DNA of 64,000 nt, taken from UBA4660 sp034408895 (GTDB taxonomy: Bacteria; Bacteroidota; Bacteroidia; Flavobacteriales_D; Sanyastnellaceae). Below, piece after piece: positions 1 to 9,900 of the stretch. The notes below the pieces were generated by a model. It worked only from the letters and a program-made list of their open reading frames with translations. It had not been told where the DNA came from and did not search any database. Made by a program: the position numbers and the translations under genes. How positions within the stretch are numbered: position 1 is the first letter of the stretch; every line of letters starts with the position of its first letter. The stretch spans positions 1-64,000 of the forward strand of contig JAWXCI010000001.1 in NCBI GenBank assembly GCA_034408895.1, in the 5' to 3' direction.

Positions 1-354
1 GCCATTTAACCCTGAGTAGTTCGTGCCGGTCACAGTAGCACCCATCCTCAGATACCCGTTGTTACAAATGCTTACGTTGTTATACACTGTTCCATTGTAA
101 GTGAATGGAAAACCTATTGCCACGTTAAGCACTGTGTTGTCATCCGGCACGACACCCGTGCCTGAGGGCGTGAACCAATGCTGAGTTCCCCCGGCAATAA
201 CAGTGTAGGGACCTACAGATTGTGCAAAAGAGTAGGTGGCAACTTGTGCAAACACTGCATTGGTCATAAAGAAAAACGCAATGGCAACCATTGCGCGCAT
301 AGGGCGGAAGCCACTACCCGAGCGGCTTCTCGCAAAAGAATAAATTTTTTGCAT
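1..354 (-). CDS. Secreted protein, N-terminal part (runs off window)
   Basis: An open frame reads leftward from an ATG at 354 to the window edge without a stop, giving 118 residues. Residues 19-37 form a hydrophobic stretch ending in VFAQ, which looks like a Sec signal peptide; there is an unusually long basic, Ser/Arg-rich leader before it. The mature part is rich in Gly, Thr, Asn and aromatic residues and contains FPFTYNGTVYNNVSICNNGY, typical of beta-sandwich modules found at the start of large T9SS cargo proteins of Bacteroidota. The function cannot be read from this fragment. The family resemblance is from general pattern knowledge; export is inferred from the signal peptide. Confidence 0.75.
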   Translation of the reverse strand, partial: MQKIYSFARSRSGSGFRPMRAMVAIAFFFMTNAVFAQVATYSFAQSVGPYTVIAGGTQHWFTPSGTGVVPDDNTVLNVAIGFPFTYNGTVYNNVSICNNGYLRMGATVTGTNYSGLNG

Positions 355-780
355 ACTTGATTTGATTTGGAATTGGTTAATTAAAAAAATTGATAGTTTG
401 TTGTTAAGCCAGGGTTTTGGAATCTGGCCTTTAAAGTTTGACGAAAGTAAACAAGTTAGGATGCCTCGAATGACAAATTTTTTTACAATGCTTTTTTGGG
501 CGGGCAGAAGTTTACAAGAGGTTGCAAAAATTTTGCAGCAACTAAGGGACGAAGGAAATAGTGACAGCAAGAAGCACTCCCTCTTGCTCCGTCTATGCTT
601 TTCGGGACAATGTCTTTTCAGCAATACTCATTTGATTAGGTTAAGGGCAGCGAGGTTGTTCTGGTCTAACTTCTTCACTTCCTTCATGCTTCAAGTTTTT
701 AAAACATGTATGTTGAATAGGGCAGCCTCCAGCACAACCTGCATCACACCTCTAATTTCGCCCACCATCTAAAAAGAAGA
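355..780. other. Intergenic region, 426 bp, no supported gene
   Basis: This AT-rich gap lies between two divergent genes. It contains an open frame of 136 codons (362-772, plus strand), but its translation is compositionally odd, with many Leu, Phe and Ser and no recognisable domain, and it fills the space where both promoters should be. I do not call it a gene. TAATTTCG at 753-760 is one mismatch from the TAnnTTTG motif and could drive the flavoprotein gene at 781. Confidence 0.5.
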
Positions 781-2175
781 ATGAAAACCATCGGCATAAT
801 AGGAGGAGGATTTGCGGGTATGATGACTGCCGTGCAGCTTCTGTGGCATGCGCGCTGTCCCCTTCACATCATCATCATCAACCCAAAAAAAACCATGGCG
901 CGGGGCACTGCTTACAGCCCCTATTCCCAGGGCCACCTGCTAAATGTGAGTACCGAAAAAATGAGTGCCTTTGCCACGCATCCGCATCATTTTTTGGATT
1001 GGGTAATGAAACGCGATGCGCATAGGGGGAAGGACACCGCGCTGGTAGCTCAATCATTTTTGCCACGTTATATGTATGGAGAATATCTCGCGCAGATATG
1101 GACCGATGCCCAACCTGCGGCATCGTCCGCTGCAATGAGTGTCCAGCACATTGATGGACTGGCAACCGACCTGGAGTGTAAGGCTCATCAAATGTTTATT
1201 TTGTTGGATGATGGAAAAAAAATGGCGGTTGACTATTGCGTTATTGCCTCCGGCAATCATGTTCCCGGCAATCCAATCATAAAAAATGCATCTTTTTTTG
1301 AGAGTAATAAATATTTCCGCAATCCGTGGAAAGTGGAATCGGTTACCGGTGTTGATGCCTCGAGGCCTGTGCTCATTATCGGCAACGGACTCACCATGGT
1401 GGACACTGTTATTGGATTGCTCGAACACGGATTTCATGGCGGGATATTTTCGATTTCGCCCAATGGCTTCAACATACTTCCGCACCGCCACAGCGGGTTG
1501 AAGTATGAGAAATTTCTGGAAGAACTGCAAGATGATTTTTCGCTGGGCCAGATAGTATCGCTGGTAAACAAGCATGTGAAAGCAGTGAGGCATTATGGTA
1601 TTTCGGCCGAGCCTGTTATTGATTCGTTGAGGCCGCACACCCAGCGCTTATGGCAAAAACTTACCGCACAGGAGAGAAAACTTTTTATGGCCAGGCTCCG
1701 CCACCTTTGGGGAGTGGCGCGCCACCGCATTCCGCTCCACATTCACGACCGGTTGCAACAATTGCGGCTGGATGAAAAGCTGCACATAGTTGCCGGGAAA
1801 TTGATGAACATCGAGGAAAAAAACAATATCGTAAGTGTGGAATACCTGGACAAGAAACTGGGTGCAATAATGACCCTCAATGTGTCGCGCGTGATAAACT
1901 GCACAGGCCCCCAAACGGATATAACAAAACTTGAAAACACTTTTCTTTCAAGATGTATGGAAAAGGGTATGGTGATGCAGGACGAATTGAAACTGGGTAT
2001 CCGTACCAACACAAGGACTTATGAAGTGCTGGATAAAAAGGGAGAACGACAAAACAATCTTTTTACCCTCGGTTCAAACCTTAAAGGAGAATTGTGGGAG
2101 AGCACCGCGGTGAGCGAGTTGCGCGTGCAGGCGGAACAACTTGCGAAAATTATACTTTCAAGAATGGCGAAGTAG
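781..2175 (+). CDS. FAD/NAD(P)-binding oxidoreductase, COG4529-like
   Basis: This 464-residue protein starts with a classic dinucleotide-binding fold: GIIGGGFAG at residues 5-13. A second nucleotide-type motif, LIIGNGLTMVD, lies near residue 200, and a late GSNLKGELWESTAVSELR segment resembles the FAD-contacting C-terminus of the family. The layout fits the FAD-NAD(P)-binding family (NAD_binding_9/COG4529), whose members act on largely unknown substrates. There is no signal peptide, so it is probably cytoplasmic. Its ATG follows AAAAAGAAGA. It stands alone: the upstream gene is divergent and the downstream gene convergent. The flavoprotein assignment is firm; the substrate is not predictable. 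Confidence 0.8.
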   Translation: MKTIGIIGGGFAGMMTAVQLLWHARCPLHIIIINPKKTMARGTAYSPYSQGHLLNVSTEKMSAFATHPHHFLDWVMKRDAHRGKDTALVAQSFLPRYMYGEYLAQIWTDAQPAASSAAMSVQHIDGLATDLECKAHQMFILLDDGKKMAVDYCVIASGNHVPGNPIIKNASFFESNKYFRNPWKVESVTGVDASRPVLIIGNGLTMVDTVIGLLEHGFHGGIFSISPNGFNILPHRHSGLKYEKFLEELQDDFSLGQIVSLVNKHVKAVRHYGISAEPVIDSLRPHTQRLWQKLTAQERKLFMARLRHLWGVARHRIPLHIHDRLQQLRLDEKLHIVAGKLMNIEEKNNIVSVEYLDKKLGAIMTLNVSRVINCTGPQTDITKLENTFLSRCMEKGMVMQDELKLGIRTNTRTYEVLDKKGERQNNLFTLGSNLKGELWESTAVSELRVQAEQLAKIILSRMAK

Positions 2176-2220
2176 AAACAAGAACAAACAATTTCAATCC
2201 ATTCCCGCAGGGACTATGGT

Positions 2221-3888
2221 TTATGGACAACTCGTTCCAAACAAGGCCATGAATAAAAGAAGGTCTCCGGTGTTTATCGGACCATTGTCATCAAGATCGA
2301 AATTGCCACAAGAATTGCTGCACCCGAATTGCGCCATGAAGAGGAGAAGATCGCTGGTATTTATCACACCGTTGTCATCAAAATCGCCTGCGCAATAATC
2401 CTGAAGTTCTTCCTCGGGGTCAATCAGCATGTTGCAGTTGTTGTCTATTGCTTCGGCAGTGCCGGGCGCTCCCGGATGCACATCGTTGCGCCCGTCATCA
2501 CAATCAGTATCATCCAAAACAAAACCGGATACAGGTGGAGTGCAAAAAGATGAGCTGACGGAAGGGTCTCCAAATCCATCTCCATCATTATCCATAAAAT
2601 AAAGAATGGGTGGAAAGCATGAACCATCATTCACCTCTGCCATTGCATCGAAGTTGCAGGCAGCAACATCGGTGCATCCGCCTCGCAGGTGGTCAATGAA
2701 AATAGTTTGGGCCAGGTGCTGTGGGTCCGTTCCGTTGGCCGCACGGTACTGCAGATTGAGTGATATAGTGATGTCATCATCAGCAGTGATTTGTGCTATG
2801 AGCACACGACCCATTGTATCGGGAAATGCCAATGGTTCGCTTCCCGGAAAAACAAACCAACTGCCCCCATACTGATCGTTGATCAACAACGATTCCCCAC
2901 TTTCAAATGAAGAAGGATTCACCCCGATAGTTTCCACACCATTCGGTCCGCTTTGTGGACCCACACTTACCCACGAATCATATTCCAGTTCGGGGAACGA
3001 ATTAAAAAGTGAAGCGTTGATTCCATCAGAAGTGAAAGCTCCAAGCGGATGCTGGAAAAATGTTCCCGTTGTGACGATAGATAAAGGAGTAACATCTTTT
3101 CCGAATAATGCCGTGAGCTGATCCCCCGCCATAGCGAAGTGGGCGTAAACCCGATAGGTGTTGAAATAGTTTGATGACGAATTGTATGCAACAAGTTCCC
3201 CTGTGATGCCAGTGTAACTGGGTGCGGGGTAAATGCACGAACCATCATTTAGGGTGGCAGCAGCATCGAAATTGGAAGCAAAGGCATCATTGCATCCGGG
3301 ATCACCACCGTTAATGTTGAGCGTAATTCCAGTGGCCTGAAAGAGAGTATTTGCAGCATCGCGCCAAGTAAAATTCATAAGCATGGCCACATCATTGTTG
3401 GTTGTGAATTGTGCAATGAGCACGCGGCCAGCCACCGGAAAATTTTGTGCACTGCCAGCCAGCGTAGTTATCTGCCCGCCTGCTGCATCTGCTTCTGAAA
3501 TGCTTCCACCCATTTCAAAAGCTGCGAAGTCTAGGCCTAAAGTCACCATCATGTTTGCCGTTACATCTTGTAAACCGATGGTGAACCACGAGTCATAAAC
3601 CAGATCGGGGAAGAAAGCATAAAACGCTGGATTGATAGTGAGTGAAGTAGGACCACCAAAACCATTTTGGTAAAATGTGCCGGATGGAATCACTTGCAAA
3701 GGAGTGATGTTGTTCCCATAAATTGCCGTGAGTTGGTCGGAGGCATTACTAAATTCCGCATATATCCGAACGGTCACATTTCCGTTTATGGCGTCATAAG
3801 CAATGTAATCATAACTAAGGCCTGTGAAAGAGGCCGAGGCATTTACAGATGCAATACACAATATCAAAGCAAAAATTCTAGGGTGCAT
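2221..3888 (-). CDS. Secreted two-repeat protein with MopE-type and dockerin-like C-terminus
   Basis: This 555-residue protein has a signal peptide (residues 1-20). Two related beta-rich modules of about 180 residues follow (roughly 20-195 and 220-395). They share patterns such as AYDAINGNVTVRIYAEF / AYNSSSNYFNTYRVYAHF and YDSW. After each comes a GC-NDxxxxNFDA-NDGSC cysteine motif. A putative metal-binding segment follows, with DNDGDGFGD, DCDD and an IDNNCN motif as in the MopE family. The protein ends in two EF-hand-like dockerin-type repeats (GDFDDNGVINTSDLLLFMAQ and a close copy). It is probably exported and calcium-binding. No canonical T9SS tail is visible, so its anchoring is unclear. 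Its 3' end faces the flavoprotein gene 45 bp away. Confidence 0.8.
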   Translation of the reverse strand: MHPRIFALILCIASVNASASFTGLSYDYIAYDAINGNVTVRIYAEFSNASDQLTAIYGNNITPLQVIPSGTFYQNGFGGPTSLTINPAFYAFFPDLVYDSWFTIGLQDVTANMMVTLGLDFAAFEMGGSISEADAAGGQITTLAGSAQNFPVAGRVLIAQFTTNNDVAMLMNFTWRDAANTLFQATGITLNINGGDPGCNDAFASNFDAAATLNDGSCIYPAPSYTGITGELVAYNSSSNYFNTYRVYAHFAMAGDQLTALFGKDVTPLSIVTTGTFFQHPLGAFTSDGINASLFNSFPELEYDSWVSVGPQSGPNGVETIGVNPSSFESGESLLINDQYGGSWFVFPGSEPLAFPDTMGRVLIAQITADDDITISLNLQYRAANGTDPQHLAQTIFIDHLRGGCTDVAACNFDAMAEVNDGSCFPPILYFMDNDGDGFGDPSVSSSFCTPPVSGFVLDDTDCDDGRNDVHPGAPGTAEAIDNNCNMLIDPEEELQDYCAGDFDDNGVINTSDLLLFMAQFGCSNSCGNFDLDDNGPINTGDLLLFMALFGTSCP

Positions 3889-3958
3889 GGAACGGAAATG
3901 AGGGATTGAATGTAAATAAGTGGGGCGTGAATAACTGTAACGAATGAGATAACCAAAA

Positions 3959-4285
3959 TCATTTCCCTGATGGTGCCGTTGCCTCTCTCATGGTCAACAC
4001 ATACTTCAGGATTTTGGATTCAGTCACTTCATCAATTTTTGCTCTGCCCGCCATTTCAGGCACTATGGTGTGCCACTCCATTTCGGTGCGCGATTCCGGT
4101 TTCTTCAGCGGATGGCATTTGTCGCAATGGGTTTCGTAAAGCATCTTTCCTTCGTTCACTTCTGATAAGGTAAGTCCCGGAAAAGTCTTTTGACCGCGAT
4201 CAGCATCCACCTGGGTTGGTACAAGTAGTTTGGGACTGCACGACATGATCAATGCAAGCATAAAAAGAATTACAATAGTTTTCAT
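3959..4285 (-). CDS. Small c-type cytochrome lipoprotein
   Basis: This 108-residue protein has a lipoprotein signal: a hydrophobic N-terminus ending at a lipobox-like LIMSC with Cys16. A single haem-binding CDKCH motif lies at residues 54-58. Met residues downstream (EMAG, around residue 80) are candidates for the axial ligand. The size matches a single-domain class I cytochrome c. It is probably tethered to a membrane facing the periplasm and transfers single electrons; the partner is unknown. The next gene upstream is divergent (4439) and the gene downstream ends at 3888 further left, so it is apparently monocistronic. Confidence 0.8.
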   Translation of the reverse strand: MKTIVILFMLALIMSCSPKLLVPTQVDADRGQKTFPGLTLSEVNEGKMLYETHCDKCHPLKKPESRTEMEWHTIVPEMAGRAKIDEVTESKILKYVLTMREATAPSGK

Positions 4286-4438
4286 AGTGAAAATTTTTAT
4301 CCGGCAAAAATGAACGATCGGTAGTCAAAAGCAAAACGCGTGGTCAGGCTTTCACAGGATTCTGAAAAAATCATTTGCCTCGCACAATTCAAATAGGGAT
4401 ATTCGCGCTCTTAACAATCATCTCCAAATTTTTTTACG

Positions 4439-6742
4439 ATGAGAAAAATTTTATCCCTGGTTTTTATTTTCAGTGCGCTATTGGCATCAGCCCAAATCGA
4501 ATTTCAATCGTTCAGTTCGTCTGTATTTGTAACCAATGTACTCAGGTACGATGTCGAAGTTGAAACGAATGAAAGTGTAATGGGCTACGTGGAGTGGAAT
4601 CGGCTGGACAGCGAAAACAATGTAGTAGAAAGTTATCATTCCAATCTTGAAGGCCCATCCGTCTTGCTCGCATTCCAGTTGATAGGTTTTGTGCAGAATA
4701 CAGTTTATCAGTGGCGTGTGGTGGCCTGGAATGATTTCAATTGTGCAACCAGCGATTGGCAGCTATTGACCACAGGCATGCTTCCTCCCGATGTGGGTAC
4801 CATAACTAATGTGTATACCACCACACCCGGCCTGCAGGGTTATTACATGACTAACACAGTAAGCACTCCCGACAAAACTCTCCAGATGTTTAACCGCCAG
4901 GGTGAAGTGGTTTGGTACGATTGGCATGCCGGTGCAGATGGCGTTGGCATACAACAAAACTGCGAAATGTGGGACATTACCGATGATGGCAACACCCTCA
5001 CGCTGGAATGTCACCGCATGGAAGAACGCGACTTGCTGGGTAACATCATTGCAGCGGTTGATTTCACAGGCACGCCCTATGAAGAATTTTTCTTTCATCA
5101 CGATGTAATAAAAAACGTAGCAGGAAATTATGTGGCCATTGCTGCAGAGGTGCGGCTTTATGATTTTTCATCCATTGGTGGAGTGGTGGATCAGCAGGTA
5201 ATTGGCGAAGGCCTCATGGAATTCGATGAGCTGGGCAATATGATTTGGGAATGGTGGTCGCTCGATTATTTCGATCCGGTGGCTTTGAATGCAAGCAATC
5301 AAAATGCATTCTTCACTCCGCTATTTGGCGCCTCAGCCATCAACTGGCAACATTGCAATGCCGTGAAGCAGGATTATGACGGCAACTATTTGATCTCGTT
5401 CAAGGAAAGAAATCAACTATACAAAATTGATTACAACACAGGAGATATTATCTGGAGCATTAGTGGAAACAATCCTACCATTCCTCTTCAGAACGACGCA
5501 GGATTTGCTGAACAGCACGATATCAATCGCCAAAATCTCGAAGATGAAAAGTACATGGTATTCGACAACCTGGGTGATGGTGTGCACAGTCGCCTTGTGG
5601 AATTCTCGATTTCCTATTACGAAGAACCCACGGCATACAAAACCTGGGAATATATTATTGATGACAGCATTGCCAGCGGCATATTGGGCTCGGCAAGAAA
5701 ACTGCTAAATGGTAACCGTTTCGGTGTTTGTGGAGCTCCCGGAGCACTTCCTGCCAACAAAGGTCACATCATAGAAGTGACAGAAGATGGAGAAGTGGTA
5801 TGGCACGCCAAACAAAGTTCATGGGTTTATCGCGCATACTATTATGATGAACTCTGGCAAGAGCAGGACGTCAACCTGGACCTCGAACCCATTGTTGCAT
5901 GTACGGGACAATCACAAGTACTTAACACAACCGATACACCAATTTACTTTTTCGGAGACAACGTTACCGATGGAGAATTTTTTACCTGGGGCCCCGGCAA
6001 CTATCAGGTGTATTACAAATACGGCTGGATAACCGACACCCTATTCATCACTGTGCCTGCTCCAGTTCTTGCCAACCTTCAAACCAATGACGCCCTGTGT
6101 GCCGATGAATGCAATGGCTCTGCTTCTGTAACCATTCCCAATGGAACTATTGACTGGGGAGAACTTGAACCCAACGACCTGTGCCCCGGTCCTTATCAGG
6201 TAAGTGTAACCGATGAAAACGGATGCACCATTGCTTATGATTTTGAAATTAGCGAACCTGATACACTAAACTGCCCTGTAGAAGTAATTAACGTAACCAA
6301 CGGTGGTGATGGTGAATTGTGTGTGGAAGCTGAAGGAGGAACCCAGGACTATTCCATTGACTGGGACTCCGGTCAAGATGATTTGTGTATTGACGAATTG
6401 GAAGAGGGCACTTATGCTTTCACCCTTACTGATGCCAACGGCTGCATATGTGTTGGCGAAGCAGAAGTAAACGTGGCAGTTTCTGAAATGGAAAACAAAT
6501 TCGGCATTCAACTTTATCCTAACCCTACAGAGGATGAGGTAAGGCTGAGTGGAGACTTTGCAACATTCGGATTGAAAAAAATTGAGGTGATTGACTTCAC
6601 TGGAAAGATGGTGATGGAAGATACTTCTCCTCCCATGAGCCATCCCGCTATCAACCTTTCAGGGTTGGTGGCTGGACACTACACTTTGCGCATCACCGGC
6701 CTTAATGATACACAAATTGAATTGAGAGTGGTGAAACAATAA
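4439..6742 (+). CDS. Arylsulfotransferase-like secreted protein with T9SS sorting domain
   Basis: This 767-residue protein begins with a signal peptide (about 1-18, ending ASAQ). The body resembles the arylsulfotransferase (ASST) beta-propeller family: repeated aromatic strands such as GEVVWYDWHAG, FFFHHDVIKN, INWQHCNAVKQDYDGNYLIS and AEQHDIN, with conserved-looking His residues. Residues of about 560-680 form two SprB-like repeats with paired Cys and ENGC / ANGC motifs. The last 85 residues are a T9SS type A sorting domain beginning at LYPNPTEDEV. The inference is an extracellular or cell-surface enzyme or binding protein exported by Sec and then T9SS. True sulfotransferase activity is not shown. 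A strong terminator follows. Confidence 0.8.
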   Translation: MRKILSLVFIFSALLASAQIEFQSFSSSVFVTNVLRYDVEVETNESVMGYVEWNRLDSENNVVESYHSNLEGPSVLLAFQLIGFVQNTVYQWRVVAWNDFNCATSDWQLLTTGMLPPDVGTITNVYTTTPGLQGYYMTNTVSTPDKTLQMFNRQGEVVWYDWHAGADGVGIQQNCEMWDITDDGNTLTLECHRMEERDLLGNIIAAVDFTGTPYEEFFFHHDVIKNVAGNYVAIAAEVRLYDFSSIGGVVDQQVIGEGLMEFDELGNMIWEWWSLDYFDPVALNASNQNAFFTPLFGASAINWQHCNAVKQDYDGNYLISFKERNQLYKIDYNTGDIIWSISGNNPTIPLQNDAGFAEQHDINRQNLEDEKYMVFDNLGDGVHSRLVEFSISYYEEPTAYKTWEYIIDDSIASGILGSARKLLNGNRFGVCGAPGALPANKGHIIEVTEDGEVVWHAKQSSWVYRAYYYDELWQEQDVNLDLEPIVACTGQSQVLNTTDTPIYFFGDNVTDGEFFTWGPGNYQVYYKYGWITDTLFITVPAPVLANLQTNDALCADECNGSASVTIPNGTIDWGELEPNDLCPGPYQVSVTDENGCTIAYDFEISEPDTLNCPVEVINVTNGGDGELCVEAEGGTQDYSIDWDSGQDDLCIDELEEGTYAFTLTDANGCICVGEAEVNVAVSEMENKFGIQLYPNPTEDEVRLSGDFATFGLKKIEVIDFTGKMVMEDTSPPMSHPAINLSGLVAGHYTLRITGLNDTQIELRVVKQ

Positions 6743-6760
6743 CGGAAATTCCTTCTGAGT

Positions 6761-6804
6761 ACTGGACACCCCTCAGGGGTTCATACCCGTTAGGGGTGTC
6801 CAGT
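6761..6804. repeat. Inverted repeat with 13-bp perfect arms
   Basis: ACTGGACACCCCT at 6761-6773 is exactly complementary to AGGGGTGTCCAGT at 6792-6804, with an 18-nt loop that itself contains CAGGGGTTCATACCC. It lies between the stop of the ASST-like gene and the uridine-tract terminator at 6816. It may add stability to the mRNA 3' end or act as a second, U-less terminator. The pairing is read directly; the role is inference. Confidence 0.7.
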
Positions 6805-6815
6805 GGGATTGAGAG

Positions 6816-6852
6816 CCCTTCGTCCAAATGCTGGAGCGAAGGGTTTTTTTTT
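6816..6852 (+). terminator. Rho-independent terminator after the ASST-like gene
   Basis: CCCTTCG at 6816-6822 pairs with CGAAGGG at 6837-6843, extended inside by TCCA/TGGA with a bulge, and is followed directly by nine T residues. It is placed 74 bp after the stop codon at 6742. Confidence 0.85.
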
Positions 6853-6977
6853 GAAACCCTGTGCACAACTTTTCGGAAACTTTAACCGCGGCACGACAGT
6901 AGATAGTCAACGAAAAATTGAACTTCGCACAATTAAGTTGAAAGTTGCAAGTTCAAAGTAGTAATCTAAAATCATTC

Positions 6978-9900
6978 ATGACAGTACGACTTATTGTTAT
7001 TGCCGTTTCCCTTTTTGCATTCTCTATCCGGGTAGATGCACAACGCATCGAAAAATTTACACACGAGCCGGAAATTTTTCTCGACCAGTTGATCGAACTT
7101 TTCAACGACAGCAAAAAGGGAATGGGAAAAGAATTTGTCGAGCAGCAGTTTGCCCCTGTCTGGATTGATCAACAAGTTTACAACCTCCAGCAACAGGAAA
7201 TGATTTACGAAACGGCTGACCAGTTGCTGAAGAACAAAGCCAAGACTTATCCCGATTTCCATAACCTCCTAAGCATCCTCATTGCATTTCCTACAGCCGG
7301 AAAAACGGAACTCGATCTTTTGAAATGGAATGAAATCCTGCTCAGGATGATGAACGACAAGAAGCAAAAAAAATACTTCCCCGATCTTCTTGAAACCACC
7401 GCACTGCTCTATCGCGATAAAACATTTTACGAAACCGAAGGCATATCATGGAAAAGCACTAGTCCCGGGTTCTCGTTTGAATTTGATACCACCCTGCGTG
7501 TAGTATTTCCAGCCCTTGACCTCAAGTGCTACACCAAAGGCGACAGTTCCATCATCCACAAAACAAGCGGAGTTTACTATCCGGGTGAAGACAGGTGGAC
7601 TGGGACAGGAGGAAAAGTGACATGGGTGCGAGCGGGCTTCGATCCGGAAAAAACGTTTGCCGAAGTGAAGGATTACAAAATCCGGTTGAGGGCTTCTACT
7701 TACGATATGGATTCAGTGGTATTCTACAACGAATTTTTCGACACACCGCTTATAGGAAAACTCACCGATAAAATTCTTGCAGGCAAAACAGAAGACAATG
7801 CCACTTACCCGCGCTTCGATTCCTATTACAAAAGATTGCAGATCAAAAACATTGTTCCATCAGTAGATTACGATGGAGGATTTACCATGGCAGGTAACCG
7901 CCTAGCAGGAAGTGGCACACTGGAAGCCCCCGCTATAATCACCATCTTCCGCGAAGGAAAACCTTTTATGCGCGCCCGAAGCCTCGAGTTTTCTATTGAA
8001 CCAAAACGTATTACATCATCCCATTCCACTATTACATTTTATGTGGATAAAGATTCCATCTTTCATCCTGACCTCAACCTGAAGTTCGAAAAGGAAACGA
8101 GGCAACTTATTCTTCTTCGGCTTGAAGAAGGAATTTCGAAAGCCCCGTTCCAAAATTCATATCACCATATTGATATGTACTTCGAAGCATTGTACTGGAA
8201 CATTGACGACCCGCTTATTGAAATGGGTTCTATCCTCGGCAGCACTCAACACTATGCCGCATTCGAAAGCAACGAATACTTCAAGAAAAAAAGATTCGAT
8301 GCCATGATGGGGCTGGACTTCGACCACCCGCTTTACCAGATAAAATCCTTCATGAAAAAGACAGGAAGCAACGAGTTCTCTGCTTCCGATCTGGCCTACT
8401 TCCTCAACCACAGCGAGCAGCAATGGCACCCCATGTTGATTGATCTCAACAACAAAGGCTTTATCCGTTACGACATCAACACACACTGGATAACCATGCT
8501 GGACAAGGCCAGTGCCTATCTGGAAAACAACAGTGGCAAACGCGATTACGATGTACTGCAATTCAACTCTGAGGTACAACAAGGAAACAACGCACAACTA
8601 AGCTTGCTCAATTATGATCTGCTGGTGAAAGGAGTGGAGCGATTTAATGTGAGCGACTCGCAAAAGGTGACCTGCTACCCTGAACGAGGTGAAGTGATTC
8701 TGAAAAAAAACCGCGACTTCAAATTTGGTGGAAGAGTGTTTGCGGGTAACTTCGAGTTCCTCGGCAAAGAATACTATTTCAATTTTCCTGACTTCAGGTT
8801 GGATTTATTACAGGTGGATTCTTGCCGCATTTATGTGGAAGATGAAACCAGCAGAATGGAGGATGGCTCATTTGAAAAACGAAGAGTGAAAAGTGTGCTG
8901 CGCGACATTGCCGGCAACATCAAGATTGATGCACCTACCAACAAAGGAGGCTATCATTCTAAAACCTATCCGCAATATCCCATTTTCAGTTGCACGAAGC
9001 TGAGCTACGTGTATTGGGAAGATCCTCGAATACAAAAAGGCGTTTACAAGAAGGACAAATTTTACTACCAGGTACTTCCCTTCACTATTGACTCACTTGA
9101 CAATTTCTCCAAGAAAGATTTAAAATTCAACGGAACGCTTGTAAGTGGCGGAATTTTTCCAGACATCGAAGAGCCGCTGGTGCTCATGGAGGATTATTCA
9201 CTCGGTTTCAAACGCGCCACCGGTGATGCAGGTTTGCCAGCCTATGGTGGCAAGTCGAGAATTACGGCCGATCTTCAACTCGACTTTTCTGGTTTGAAAG
9301 GAGGTGGCGAATTGGAGTACCTCACCAGCCATTCATCCTCCGATGAATTTATTTTTTTCCCTGACAGCACACGGGGCAAAACAAAATCATTTATCAATCG
9401 GGAACAAAGCGGCAAAGCCGAAGTGCCCACTGCCGTGTGCGACACGGTGGACCTGGCGTATTTCCCTTATCAAGATCGCCTTGATGCAACCAGTATTGAC
9501 ACACCCATTGATTTCTTTGAGAAAGAAGCCACACTTGCCGGAACACTTTCGCTTGCACCAAAAGGAATGAAAGGAAAAGGCGAAATGGAATTTAACGGGG
9601 CCACACTTTCATCGCTTGCTTTCAACTACAAACGAAGAAAAATTTTGGCTGATACCAGCGCCTTCCAGCTTGCTGCATTGGAAGGTGGAACACTGGCATT
9701 CAAAACCAATAATGTAAACTCAAATGTGGATTTCGATTTGCGAAAAGGCGAGTTTAAATCCAACAGTGGAGAAACAAAAATTGAACTTCCGCAAAACCAA
9801 TACATCTGTTTTATGGACCAGTTTACATGGTACATGGATAAGGCTGAGATGGATCTCACCTCAACAAGGCAAGCGAAAGATGACTTCGTTATTGATACCA

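Noticed and set aside
362..772. 136-codon plus-strand frame
   Set aside because: Composition is atypical, no domain is recognisable, and it fills the promoter gap between two divergent genes.
878..2012. Several long minus-strand frames inside the flavoprotein gene
   Set aside because: They are shadows of a clear coding gene on the plus strand.
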